Shown: positions 1 through 9,800 of the stretch, piece after piece
Numbering within the stretch: position 1 is the stretch's first letter
Layout of the letters: the number at the start of each line of letters is the position of its first letter
Assembly: GCA_027946555.1 (NCBI GenBank)
Contig: JAPEVC010000026.1
Span: 124,001 to 188,000, forward strand
Direction: 5' to 3'
Length of the DNA stretch: 64,000 nucleotides
Origin: Gnomoniopsis sp. IMI 355080
Taxonomy: Eukaryota > Ascomycota > Sordariomycetes > Diaporthales > Gnomoniaceae
Notes under the pieces: model-generated
Databases searched by the model: none
What the model was told of the DNA's origin: nothing
What the model saw: the letters and a program-made list of their open reading frames with translations, nothing else
Program-made: the position numbers and the translations under genes

Positions 1-147
1 TTTTGGATTTGCTATATGCCACTGTGTGCTCATCTTTGCGATACAGCAACGTCTTCTTTGCAGACATCTCCGAAACATCTCGGAGGTCGCTTTGTGTTTT
101 TTCAACGAAAAGTTGCATCCTCGGAGCAGTATCCCACTGGTCCAACC

Positions 148-1065
148 TCAATGCCCAGAGCATCTCGACAGAATATCCTCGATCTTAGTCCACTTCAGCT
201 CCGGGTACCTGTCATTGTCCAATGGATTCAACTTCCCCTCTCCCGAAAACATGTTCACGGTATACTGCATACCTTGCCAAGCAGGAAACACGTCTGTCTC
301 TTTGCCGCCTACACCCAGCCATCGCATCCACCCTGCCATGCCGTCCAAGAAGCCAGCGCTCCCAACCCACATAGTCTTGTACTCTCCGCCCTTGACCTTC
401 GATGCAACAGCAGCTAGCCCCTCTGGCGTAATTACCTCTCCAGCGATGCGCAGATACTTGGGCGTGGGCTTCGGGTCAGCCGCAACAGCTGCCGTGTACG
501 CAGCCGTGTCGGCATATGTCGTGAAATCAAGTGGTTGATCCTTGCGATTCCAGTATATCACCCGGTGAAAGCGATCATTGATCAGCGGTATGTCGCCACT
601 TAGCATATCCATGAAAGCACCGTTCAAAATCGTCGTCCACGCGATACCGGACTCGTCCAACATAGCGTGGAACTTGCGGCGGAAGTCCAGGTTGCGATTC
701 GAGCCCGGCTGTGTCTTGGTGAAGTCAAGTGAGAAGTCTGACGGAATAAATCGCTTCACTTTGGCAGCGACGGCGGCGTCGAGCAGGTTCTTCTGAGCGC
801 CCAGCATGACATCGTCGAGGCCCTGGAGGGCGGAGACGACGGCTGTGGCGCCGCGGAGATGAGCGGTCAGCGAGGGCACATCATTGAGGTTTGCCTCGGT
901 TATAACAGCGCCGGCGGATCGAAGCGAGGCGGTGCGAGCTGGGGACGTATTGGGGCGGACAAGAGCTTTGACGGAGACGTTGCGGGCGCGGAGGTCGGTG
1001 GTGATGAGCGAGCCTAGTTTACCAGCTGCGCCGGCCACGGCTACGAAGGGGGCGGGTGTGGACAT
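148..1065 (-). CDS. NmrA-like / isoflavone-reductase-like NAD(P)-binding oxidoreductase
   Basis: Single-exon gene of 305 aa. The N-terminus carries a Rossmann dinucleotide-binding motif (VAVAGAAGKLGS, GxxGxxG spacing) followed by the first half of an NmrA/PCBER-type fold. The motif RFIPSDFSLDF, conserved in isoflavone-reductase relatives, and a mid-protein stretch around 'WTTILNGAFMDML' support the family. Members are atypical short-chain dehydrogenases that either reduce small aromatic or secondary metabolites or act as redox sensors; the substrate here cannot be told. The frame stays open upstream to an ATG at 1138-1140, but I chose the Met at 1063-1065 because it directly precedes the Rossmann strand, as in homologues. 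No signal peptide or membrane segment is evident, so a cytosolic protein is inferred. Confidence 0.8.
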   Translation of the reverse strand: MSTPAPFVAVAGAAGKLGSLITTDLRARNVSVKALVRPNTSPARTASLRSAGAVITEANLNDVPSLTAHLRGATAVVSALQGLDDVMLGAQKNLLDAAVAAKVKRFIPSDFSLDFTKTQPGSNRNLDFRRKFHAMLDESGIAWTTILNGAFMDMLSGDIPLINDRFHRVIYWNRKDQPLDFTTYADTAAYTAAVAADPKPTPKYLRIAGEVITPEGLAAVASKVKGGEYKTMWVGSAGFLDGMAGWMRWLGVGGKETDVFPAWQGMQYTVNMFSGEGKLNPLDNDRYPELKWTKIEDILSRCSGH

Positions 1066-1606
1066 AGTCTTGCGAATGGAAGTAGGTTTGAGAAACTCTA
1101 GAGTGATTCGATAGGGCGAAGATGAATTGTCACTTAGCATAGGCAGCCAGCTCTTCGTCGTGGTGGGACGCAGGTTAAGTATGCAGCTAGTTAGTGCCTT
1201 TGAGCCGTCCCGTGTCGATGACGGCCGTGCTGAAGTTGTTGGTTTGTCATGTTCGGTGTGGTTGTTCCACGCCGTGCACTGCGAAGACGAAAAACATCAA
1301 GTTACATAGATGGGCTCGACTACGACCAATTGAAAAGCATTGGATGAATGTTTCCGTCCAGGGTCGGGAGCAGTGCGATCCAGTGTGATACTTGCAGCGA
1401 AGGCCGAACCCAGCACACAAATCACGGTTGCTGACATCATGCTTCGGACTGCTGGTTGCGCCGAGTGCCTGGTAGCGGGACCGAGACAATGGACCTCCCG
1501 GACTCCCTGGTCCGACATGGAGTGTGGTCTAGGTATGCGGCCAGGCCCCCATCAGCTCGCGCATGTATCTATAGTGTTCCTTTTCATCTGCTGGTGGCCA
1601 ACGGGA
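1066..1606. other. Intergenic region between two minus-strand genes
   Basis: 541 bases separating the NmrA-like start from the end of the GCIP-like gene. It must hold the NmrA promoter and the GCIP 3' UTR. I see no conserved ORF, RNA gene or repeat in it. Confidence 0.5.
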
Positions 1607-2815
1607 TTAATTCTTCTTAATCTCTAGCTGGAACTTTGCAACCCAATCTGTAAACTCGTCCTTCTGCCCATCCCACGGTTTGGCCAGAAGCTCGGAGACA
1701 GCAAAGGCATCGAAGAAGCATTGGTCCATGAGTCTGGTGATCTCAGCTGAGTCCAAGTCGTAGAATGCAACGGCAAGACTGTTGAAACGGTCCGTGATCC
1801 TCGCAAGAAGCGGCATAACCTCATCTAAACGCGAGACGACCACAGATGCAGTGTTTGATGAGTCCAGGGGCAATTTTGGGAGAGCCTTAAGTCTTCGCTT
1901 AGTGAGCGCCTGATACAGCAGAACAGTCAGGCGTAGCCTGCGTAATGTCGAGGCGAGGCGCTCTTTGATCTTGTCGGGGTCGTCGCGAGGGATGTTGTTG
2001 GAGGAGTTCATGAATTCGTCAAGCATCGCCTGAGTGCTGATGTGGGTATTGTGCATGTCATTGGCAAGCCCATCGACCTGATTCTCGGCAGATGGCTCTT
2101 CACCGTCCGCATTTTCGTCCGCGTCGTCGTCCTCATCGTCGTCCACTTCATCCTGCTCGTCAGACCACTCCTTTAGCTCGTCGAGGACGTCTTTCAACGT
2201 GTCTCTGAACTGCTCCGCCTTTCGAGTCAAATGACCTGCCACACCGAGATTGGAAAAGCTGATCACTTCGTCGCATGCGCCCCACAATAGACCCGTCGTG
2301 ATGATGCTGCCCTTCTCTGCCTTGGCGCCCGACAAGCCATTCCGCTTGTCCTGAGGCACGACCTTGCCGTCCTTGGGGATTTTCTCAATCAGCTCCCTTA
2401 GCTCCTTCAAGACCCTTCCGCATCGCCACGCCAAGTCCCGGCGGATGATCTTGGTGTAAAGATCCGAGTGACACTGTTGAACAGCGGTGGCGATGGCTGG
2501 TATCGGTTCTTCGATGAGCTGCCTGAGGACCGCAGAAATGGCGCTGGGGGTGAATGGCTCGTTGATGATAAAGAGTGAAATTTTGGTGGAGTGAGCTTTA
2601 ATCAATGTCGCCACATCTCGTGCGAGGGCCAAAGTGTCCAACGGTTTCCGGTCCCGCAGAGAGGCTTCGGAGGCCCATGTGTCCAGAGAGCGGCCAGGAT
2701 CGCCGTTGGAGTCGACAACGTTTTTAAGCGACTGTTCGAAACCGTTTATGAGCGCAACGGCATTGTCGACGAGGGAGCTGAGCTCCTCGAGACCTGCTGA
2801 AGATTTAGGCGCCAT
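1607..2815 (-). CDS. GCIP / cyclin-D1-binding-protein-1-like protein
   Basis: Uninterrupted ORF of 402 aa. It resembles the eukaryotic GCIP (Grap2 and cyclin-D interacting, CCNDBP1) family: an all-alpha N-terminal half with alternating leucines (SSLVDNAVALINGFEQSL), a central region with a TGLLWGACDEVISFS-like block, and a helical C-terminal half. Residues about 220-245 are a strongly acidic linker (runs of D/E such as EVDDDEDDDADENADGEE) that separates the two helical lobes. No catalytic motif is visible. Animal members bind cyclin D and helix-loop-helix factors; fungal function is essentially uncharacterised, so any cell-cycle role is inference. Its start faces the glucosidase II beta gene across 376 bases, so the two likely share a bidirectional promoter. 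Confidence 0.75.
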   Translation of the reverse strand: MAPKSSAGLEELSSLVDNAVALINGFEQSLKNVVDSNGDPGRSLDTWASEASLRDRKPLDTLALARDVATLIKAHSTKISLFIINEPFTPSAISAVLRQLIEEPIPAIATAVQQCHSDLYTKIIRRDLAWRCGRVLKELRELIEKIPKDGKVVPQDKRNGLSGAKAEKGSIITTGLLWGACDEVISFSNLGVAGHLTRKAEQFRDTLKDVLDELKEWSDEQDEVDDDEDDDADENADGEEPSAENQVDGLANDMHNTHISTQAMLDEFMNSSNNIPRDDPDKIKERLASTLRRLRLTVLLYQALTKRRLKALPKLPLDSSNTASVVVSRLDEVMPLLARITDRFNSLAVAFYDLDSAEITRLMDQCFFDAFAVSELLAKPWDGQKDEFTDWVAKFQLEIKKN

Positions 2816-3191
2816 GGGATTATAGTAGTCTCTTCCACCTGGACAGTAACCGTCTCGAGTACTTCCGGTGGGTTGCCGTCTGCAATCTACAAAAGTGATA
2901 ACAGAATTTGAGGATGGAGGGGCAACTTTTTTTTAGGAAAGAATCAAGGTTTGGGGTGGCAGGCAAAGGACCCCTGCCCTTGCTCGTGAAAGTGGACCCC
3001 CCTGCAGCTATGATACCGCCGCAAGCAAGGTCCAGTTACCGTGTAAATAGAAGCCAGCTTGACATTCACACACCACCGTTTTGGACTGCGCCGTCTTTCA
3101 CCTCCTCTGACTTTGCTGGCCTGCATTATCACCTTGGCTGGCTGTCGAACCTCATATGTTTATGGATGTGGCAGGACTACGGCGTTCCAAC
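2816..3191. promoter_or_regulatory. Divergent promoter, GCIP-like (-) and glucosidase II beta (+)
   Basis: 376-base gap between two divergent start codons. It must contain both 5' UTRs and both core promoters. I see no clear TATA box. It holds a T-run (TTTTTTTT) near 2928 and pyrimidine-rich stretches, as usual for fungal promoters. Confidence 0.5.
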
Positions 3192-5039
3192 ATGAGGCAC
3201 ATAGGCTTGTCGGCACTCCTGGGTGCCAGCACCCTTGTGGTGGAAGTTGCTGCGGGCTCCGATCTGCCTCGAGGTGTTGGCCCTGAGTGTGAGTAGACCA
3301 TTAGGTGACCCTGGGCAGCCTTGCTACTCATATCCTGAGGGCAATTGATGTGTTTGAACAAGATACTGACAGGTTCTCCGCATAGTTGCCAAGTTCTACA
3401 CCACCAAAGAGAACACTTTCACATGCATTGGACACCCCTCCATATCCATCAAGTCCTCCCAAGTCAATGATAACAGTTGTGACTGTCCCGACGGCTCAGA
3501 TGAACCCGGCACATCAGCCTGTTCTAGCCTCGACCCTCTCTCCCCTCCGCAACCTCTGCCCGCCTCCCTGACAGGAACTACAAACACCACGAACGTCCTC
3601 CCGGGCTTCTGGTGCGAAAATGCCGGCCACATCGGCTCCTACGTACCCTTTGTCTTTGTGAACGATGGTCATTGCGATTACGATCTATGCTGCGAGGGTA
3701 GCGAGGAGTATGCCCACGTTGGAGGCGTCAAGTGTGAGAATCGATGCGATTCTATCGGCAAGGAGCACAGGAAGCTCGAAGAGGCGCGCAAGGTTGCCAA
3801 GGAGAAAGCTGCTAAACGCCGCCGAACTATGGCCAAGGAGGCTAGAGAACTCCGGCGTAGGGTAGAGGCTAAGATCACCGCCCTCGAGGAAGACATCAAG
3901 GGCCTCCAGATCAAGAAGGACGAATTGGAGAAGAAGTACAATGAAGTCGAGCAGGCAGAGCGAGGCAAAGTTGTCAAGACCGAAGGCCAGGGTGGAAAGC
4001 TCGGCGTCTTGATCGGTCTGGCCAAGAACAGGGTGAATGAGCTCCGAGAGACCTTGAACAAGGTCCTCGACCAACGCGATGAGCTCCAAGCCCGTGTCTA
4101 TGAGCTGGAGGAGATCCTCAAAAAGTTCAAGGAGGAATACAACCCCAATTTCAACGACGAAGGCGTCAAGGCTGCTGTCAAGGGCTGGGAGGACTACGCT
4201 GCCAAAATCGCTGACGCTCAAGGCCCGGAGCTGGACGAGGCTGATGTTGTCGCGATTGCGAAGGAGGATAGCGAATCATCAGGGATAAATTGGAAGGAAT
4301 TCGACGAGGGAGAGGTATCCGAGACCGATATCAGTAAGTACTCACAGGGATGATCAGCTAATGCTTGACACAACACTGACACCCTGCAGTCTATAGCATC
4401 GAGGCTTACCTACCAGAGTTCCTGCGGTCCTTTGTTCACACCAAGCTCACCCTCTTGCAGGTATGGCTGATTGAGAACGGAATTATGGCCGATAACCCCA
4501 CTAGCAGCAGCAGTGAATCCCGACTCGTCACAGCCGCCCGGGAAGCCTTTCAAGCTGTTGCAGATGACCTCGGAAAGAAAGAGAAGACCCTTGGTGAGCA
4601 GAAGAGCGATCTCGAGAAAGATTATGGAGCGGATGACATCTTCCGCGTCTTGAAGGACAAGTGTGTGTCTACCGACAGTGGCGAATACGAGTATGAGGTT
4701 TGCTGGCTAGGTAAGACCAGCCAGAAGTCCAAAAAGGGCCATGCCAACACCAACATGGGCAGCTTTGTACGGATTGATACCGAGGAGGCCGACGACGAAG
4801 AGCGCCTGGACGGCAAGAGCTTGGGCAAGGGTCCGCGCATGGTCATGCGTTACGAGAACGGCCAAAGCTGCTGGAATGGACCCCAGCGACGGACAGATGT
4901 GTGGCTGGGTTGTGCCGATGCGGATGAGGTCTGGAGGGTGAGCGAGTCGGAAAAGTGTGTCTACAAGATGGAGGTGGGAACTCCGGCTGCCTGCGAGGAC
5001 GTTCACGAGCCTGGTGTCCGTAGCAAGGACGAACTCTGA
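3192..5039 (+). CDS. gtb1: Glucosidase II beta subunit (PRKCSH / Gtb1-like)
   Basis: Exons 3192..3288, 3386..4333 and 4390..5039 give 564 aa. A signal peptide (MRHIGLSALLGASTLVVEVAAG) is followed by the family start LPRGVGPEFAKFYT, which is formed only by splicing intron 1. Next come two cysteine-rich LDL-receptor-A-like units (CDCPDGSDEPGTS and NDGHCDYDLCCEGSEE), a long charged coiled coil (about residues 157-280), and a C-terminal mannose-6-phosphate-receptor-homology domain (about 435-550, with CWLG, GHANTNMG, NGQSCWNGP and ERxC-like features). The protein ends in KDEL, an ER-retrieval signal. The beta subunit holds the catalytic alpha subunit in the ER lumen and recognises N-glycan mannose while glucose is trimmed in quality control. 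All boundaries keep frame and restore conserved residues. Confidence 0.93.
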
Positions 5040-5280
5040 GCTCGATAGCATGACCGCCACTCAGTGCATTTACAGGGAGCGATTTGGAGAGATATGCGAT
5101 GGTTGGCAACGTTGTGACAATACAGGCTATAGATGGATTCATGGAACATAAAAGGACAAGCAATTGCTATTGAGGGTATCAAAAGTGTGGTCTGTGCTCT
5201 AGAATGTAATACTCTGAGCACTTGATGACACTGGCGTGTTATCTATGCAAACGCTGTTTTTAGAGCTGAAATTCAGCTGA

Positions 5281-6144
5281 TCAGCCACTGGCAGACGCCA
5301 TCTTGCGCCTCTTGTTTCTCTCTTCCTGCTCAGCCAGCACCTTGGCTGTGAGTGATGCCGTCATTGCATTGTTGATGCCACCAATCCGACTAGATGCATC
5401 CACCTTGCTGGTCTTCGCAGCCTTCGCCTGGCGCCGCATATCCGCATCACCGTTTTTCACATTTCCAAGTACATCCTTCGCCTCCTGTTCCTCCGCCTTT
5501 CGCTTCTTCTTCTTCATGCTCTTGTCCTGTTTTTTGCTATGCGTCAGGCCCCTCGCGCGCAGATCCTCCATCCTCCTGGCCAACTTCACCACCTCAGCAT
5601 CCTCGATCGGTAATATCGGTATGATGTCCTGCTCCTCAAACGGCTCGCTGCACTCGGGGCAATTATGCTCTTGGTCTGTGATCTCCTTGATGGCCACCTC
5701 GGCAAATGCATGCCCACAAGGCACGATATACACTGACTTGGTCGCCGGGCCCAGCTCCTTCAAGCTAATCGGACATGCCCACACGTCCTTCTCCTTAGTA
5801 CCGGCAGGCTGATATCGCTTGAACTTCAGTCGCACGATGTCCCTGAGGCTCTTGATACCAGTAGCCGAAAACGTCATGTCATGCCCATTCGCCCTCTCCT
5901 CACCGTCGTCGCCGGCCTCACCAGGCATCAACCCCTTGAGGATGCTCTCGTAGTTGTATAGGCGCCCGCGACAGTCTGAGGCGATGTTTTCCATGTCAAG
6001 CGGCTCAGAGGAGAGTGGGTCATGTTCCCAGGCGTGACTGAGGGACTCGAACGCTGTAGCCTTCAGTTCGCTGACGGTCGGGGCGCGCGCCGCATCTTTG
6101 ACGAGTTCGCGGCGCTTGGGAATTGAGCCACCATCATTACCCAT
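5281..6144 (-). CDS. rtf2: Replication termination factor 2 (Rtf2)
   Basis: Single exon, 287 aa. It begins MGNDGGSIPKRRELV, the near-invariant Rtf2 start, followed by a region around 'WEHDPLSSEPLD...CRGRLYNYESILKGL' typical of the family. A divergent RING-like (C2HC2-type) zinc element spans about residues 120-165: CPISLKELG, CGHAF, CPEC. The C-terminal third is lysine-rich and disordered with a probable nuclear localisation run (KKKKRKAEEQE). In fission yeast Rtf2 stabilises the replication fork paused at the RTS1 barrier, and it has also been linked to splicing. It is convergent with the glucosidase II beta gene (241 bases between stops) and divergent from TOR. Confidence 0.93.
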   Translation of the reverse strand: MGNDGGSIPKRRELVKDAARAPTVSELKATAFESLSHAWEHDPLSSEPLDMENIASDCRGRLYNYESILKGLMPGEAGDDGEERANGHDMTFSATGIKSLRDIVRLKFKRYQPAGTKEKDVWACPISLKELGPATKSVYIVPCGHAFAEVAIKEITDQEHNCPECSEPFEEQDIIPILPIEDAEVVKLARRMEDLRARGLTHSKKQDKSMKKKKRKAEEQEAKDVLGNVKNGDADMRRQAKAAKTSKVDASSRIGGINNAMTASLTAKVLAEQEERNKRRKMASASG

Positions 6145-6824
6145 AGTGTTCAGGATCTTATGTTGATGGTTTGGGGGGGTCTGATCAGCGTGTTTGCGGG
6201 CGTGCGATTGGGAATAGTGGTGGTGTTGCGAAACGGCGCAAGTTGATTGTTGAGCAAGTCAAATGGGTGGTTGCAGATGACCTGGGAATAGCCGTTTGGT
6301 TTGCAGGGATTAGCAGGCCAGGAGCTAGATCCACAGGGGACCCACCTGCAGCTGGCAGGCGCGAATCGAGACATGGGGTAACCCTTCGGCCGGCCTGGCG
6401 ACCTGACGACTATCCAATTCACCTTCAGGTCAACAACCTCGGAGTGCCATTTTGTTCTCAATACAAGCCTCCACGGTTTGCGCCCAAGCTCGACTCGTGC
6501 CCCGTGGTCGTTGACCTGTATACCGGCAGGAGCTTTGCGCAGCTTCTCTTGACTCTCCTTTATCCTCCAGACGTAGCTACGCTCCTTTCCGTCCGACAAT
6601 CGACATCATTCCGCGTTGGCACCCTCGTCTCGCGCGAGTCTCGAGACCCGCAACTGGACCTTACATTACACTCGACGTCCTCCTCTCTGTCCTAACAACG
6701 ACGCGACTTGTTGATCGACTGATCGAAGTTCGCCTTTACTGGTGCAGTAAGCGCTCGTACAAGAATGCGATAATCGCCTGCGACGGGCCCATTCGAGGGA
6801 CAAGCTCTCAATTACGAACCCAAC
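6145..6824. promoter_or_regulatory. Divergent promoter, rtf2 (-) and TOR (+)
   Basis: 680-base intergenic region between the two start codons. The TOR-proximal part is rich in pyrimidines and CG (TCTCGCGCGAGTCTCGAGACC-like near 6630). No TATA box is evident. ORFs here on either strand look fortuitous. Confidence 0.5.
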
Positions 6825-9800
6825 ATGGCGAGCCAATCGTCCCGCCCCCTCGACATCGCCGTCGAGAGCCTGGAGGGCTTGGTCAGGGAAATCAAGTCGC
6901 GGACAATAACTGAGGACCAGCGCAAGCGAGTTGCCCTCAAACTCCGAGATGTTGTGGCTGTCTGCCACCGCGGTTAGTCTCTCTCGCACAATCCTCTCGC
7001 TCTCAAACTGACCCGAGTCCACTAGACCTGCCCCAGGAGCATTTCACTGTCTTCTTCGGCCAGGTACAAAAAGCCATCAGCAGCCTTATCATTCATGGCA
7101 GCGATACGGCCGAGCGCCTCGGCGGCATCTACATTGTCGACACCCTCGTCGACCTCGATTTCATCGACATGCCCACTAAATACACACGTTTCACACAGAG
7201 CCTCCGCCAAGTACTACGAGGCAAAGACATCAATCCTATGCGACCTGCTGCAGAAGTCTTGGGAAAGCTCTGCCGACCAGGCGGGTCTATTATATCTGAG
7301 CTGGTCGAGGCCGAGACCAAAAATGCCCTGGAGTGGCTGCAGTCCGATCGTATCGAGGAGAGGAGATATAGCGCTGTCCTTGTCCTGCGTGAGCTCGCCA
7401 GGAACGCTCCTACCCTCATGTACGCCTTCATTCCCATGGTACTAGAGCTTTTGTGGGCTGGCCTTAGGGATCAACGCCATCTGATTCGTGCCACCTCGGC
7501 TGAGACTGTGAGCGCCTGCTTTCGCATAATGCGAGATCGTGACCAGGAGTTCAAACAGGCTTGGATGGACAAAATGTATCAGGAATCCAACGCTGGTCTC
7601 AAGGCCAGTACTGTGGAGTCCGTTCATGCGTCGCTTCTCGTTCTAAAGGAGTTGCTCGAGCAGGGCGGCATGTACATGCAGGAGCACTACCAAGAGGCCT
7701 GCGATATTGTTTCCCGCTTCAAAGACCACCGAGATCCGACCATCCGAAAGACAGTGGTACTTTTGATTCCGGACCTCGCTAACTACGCTCCCTCTGAGTT
7801 TGCCACCACTCGATTGCATACTTTCATGCTGCATCTCTCGGGCATGTTGAAGAAGGAGAAGGAGCGCAACGACGCATTCTTAGCCATCGGGAACATTGCC
7901 AACGCCGTCAAGAGCGCCATCGCACCGTATCTCGATGGTGTCCTTATTTACGTCCGCGAGGGATTGAGCGTACAATCTCGCAAACGTGGCTCCGTCGATC
8001 CTGTATTTGACTGCATCAGCCGGCTTGCTGTCGCGGTTGGCCAGACGCTGAGCAAGTACATGGAAGCTCTCCTGGGGCCCATCTTCGCCTGTGAACTAAC
8101 GCCGAAGCTCACACAAGCCCTTGTCGACATGGCTTTCTACATACCGCCCGTCAAAGCTACGATCCAAGAGCGCCTTCTCGACATGCTCAGCAAGGTACTC
8201 TGCGGGCAACCGTTCAAACCCTTAGGTGCGCCACAGCCCAACACTCTGCCATCGGTTCCTGTCATTCAAAAAGATCCAAAGGATCCGCTCGCCTACGAGC
8301 ACAGAAAGGCGGAGATCAAACTGGCTCTGAATACTCTGGGCAGTTTTGACTTCTCAGGCCACGTCTTGAATGAGTTTGTGCGGGATGTCGCCATCAAATA
8401 TGTTGAAGACGACGATCCAGAAATCCGAGAGGCGGCGGCTTTGACATGCTGTCAACTTTACGTCCGTGATCCTATTGTGAACCAGACGAGTTACCACGCT
8501 CTCGCTGTAGTTGGCGAGGTTATAGAGAAGCTGCTGACGGTTGGCGTCTCCGACCTCGATCCAAATATCCGTCGAACTGTTCTTGCCGCCCTCGACGAGC
8601 GATTTGACAGGCATCTCTCAAAAGCCGAAAACATTCGCACCCTTTTCTTCGCTCTGAATGACGAGCACTTCCCTATCAGAGAAGTGGCAATCTCAATCAT
8701 TGGCAGGCTAGCAAGATACAACCCCGCTTATGTTGCACCATCCCTTCGGAAGACTCTCATCCAGATGTTGACTGAACTTGAGTTCTCCGATGTCGCTAGG
8801 AACAAAGAGGAAAGCGCCAAGCTATTATCGCTCCTGGTTCAAAATGCACAAGAGATCATTCATCCATATGTTGATGCCATGGTCAAGGTGCTGCTGCCCA
8901 AGGCCAGTGACCCAGTCTCCTCAGTGGCAGCGACAATATTGAAAGCGCTAGGCGAACTATGTGCTGTTGGTGGAGAAGACATGCTTCCATACAAGGACGA
9001 CTTGATGCCCATCATTATCGATGCTTTGCAGGACCAGAGCTCAGCTCAGAAGAGGGAAGCTGCTTTGCACACCCTTGGACAGCTAGCTAGCAATTCTGGA
9101 TATGTCATTGACCCGTACCTGGAGTATCCTCAACTCCTGGAGCTTCTACAGAACAACATTCGAGGCGAGCCCCAACAGGGACCTCTACGCCAGGAGACTA
9201 TCAAGTTACTTGGTATTCTAGGAGCACTTGACCCTTATAGGTATCAACAAGTTGAAGAGCGTACACCTGAAATTCAACGACGCGTTGAGTCCACCGCCAT
9301 GACTGATGTGTCTCTCATGATGACCGGATTGACGCCCTCAAACAAAGAATACTATCCGACCGTTGTAATCAACGCTCTGTTGAACATTCTCAAGGATCAT
9401 TCTCTGGTCCAATACCACGCTCAAGTCATCGAGGCTATCATGAACATCTTCCGCACCCTAGGTCTCGAATGCGTATCGTTCCTCGACCGTATCATCCCAG
9501 CTTTCTTGATGGTGATTCGCAGCACAAGCGGCTCACGGCGTGAGTCGTACTTCAATCAACTCGCAACGCTGGTCAGCATTGTTCGACAGCACATTCGTAA
9601 TTTTCTGCCAGAGATTGTGGAGGTCTTGCAGGAATTCTGGGGCGAATCGGCTGCCCTGCAGTCAACAATCCTCACTCTTGTTGAAGCAATCTCTCGGTCT
9701 CTAGAAGGCGAGTTCAAAGTCTATCTAGCGGGTCTTCTACCCTTGATGCTGGGTGTCCTCGAGAGAGAAGTCTCAGCCAAGCGCATGGCCTCGGAAAAGG

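Noticed and set aside
148..1140. Longer NmrA-like protein starting at 1140
   Set aside because: The extra 25 residues are polar, not family-like, and the Met at 1065 sits directly before the Rossmann strand.
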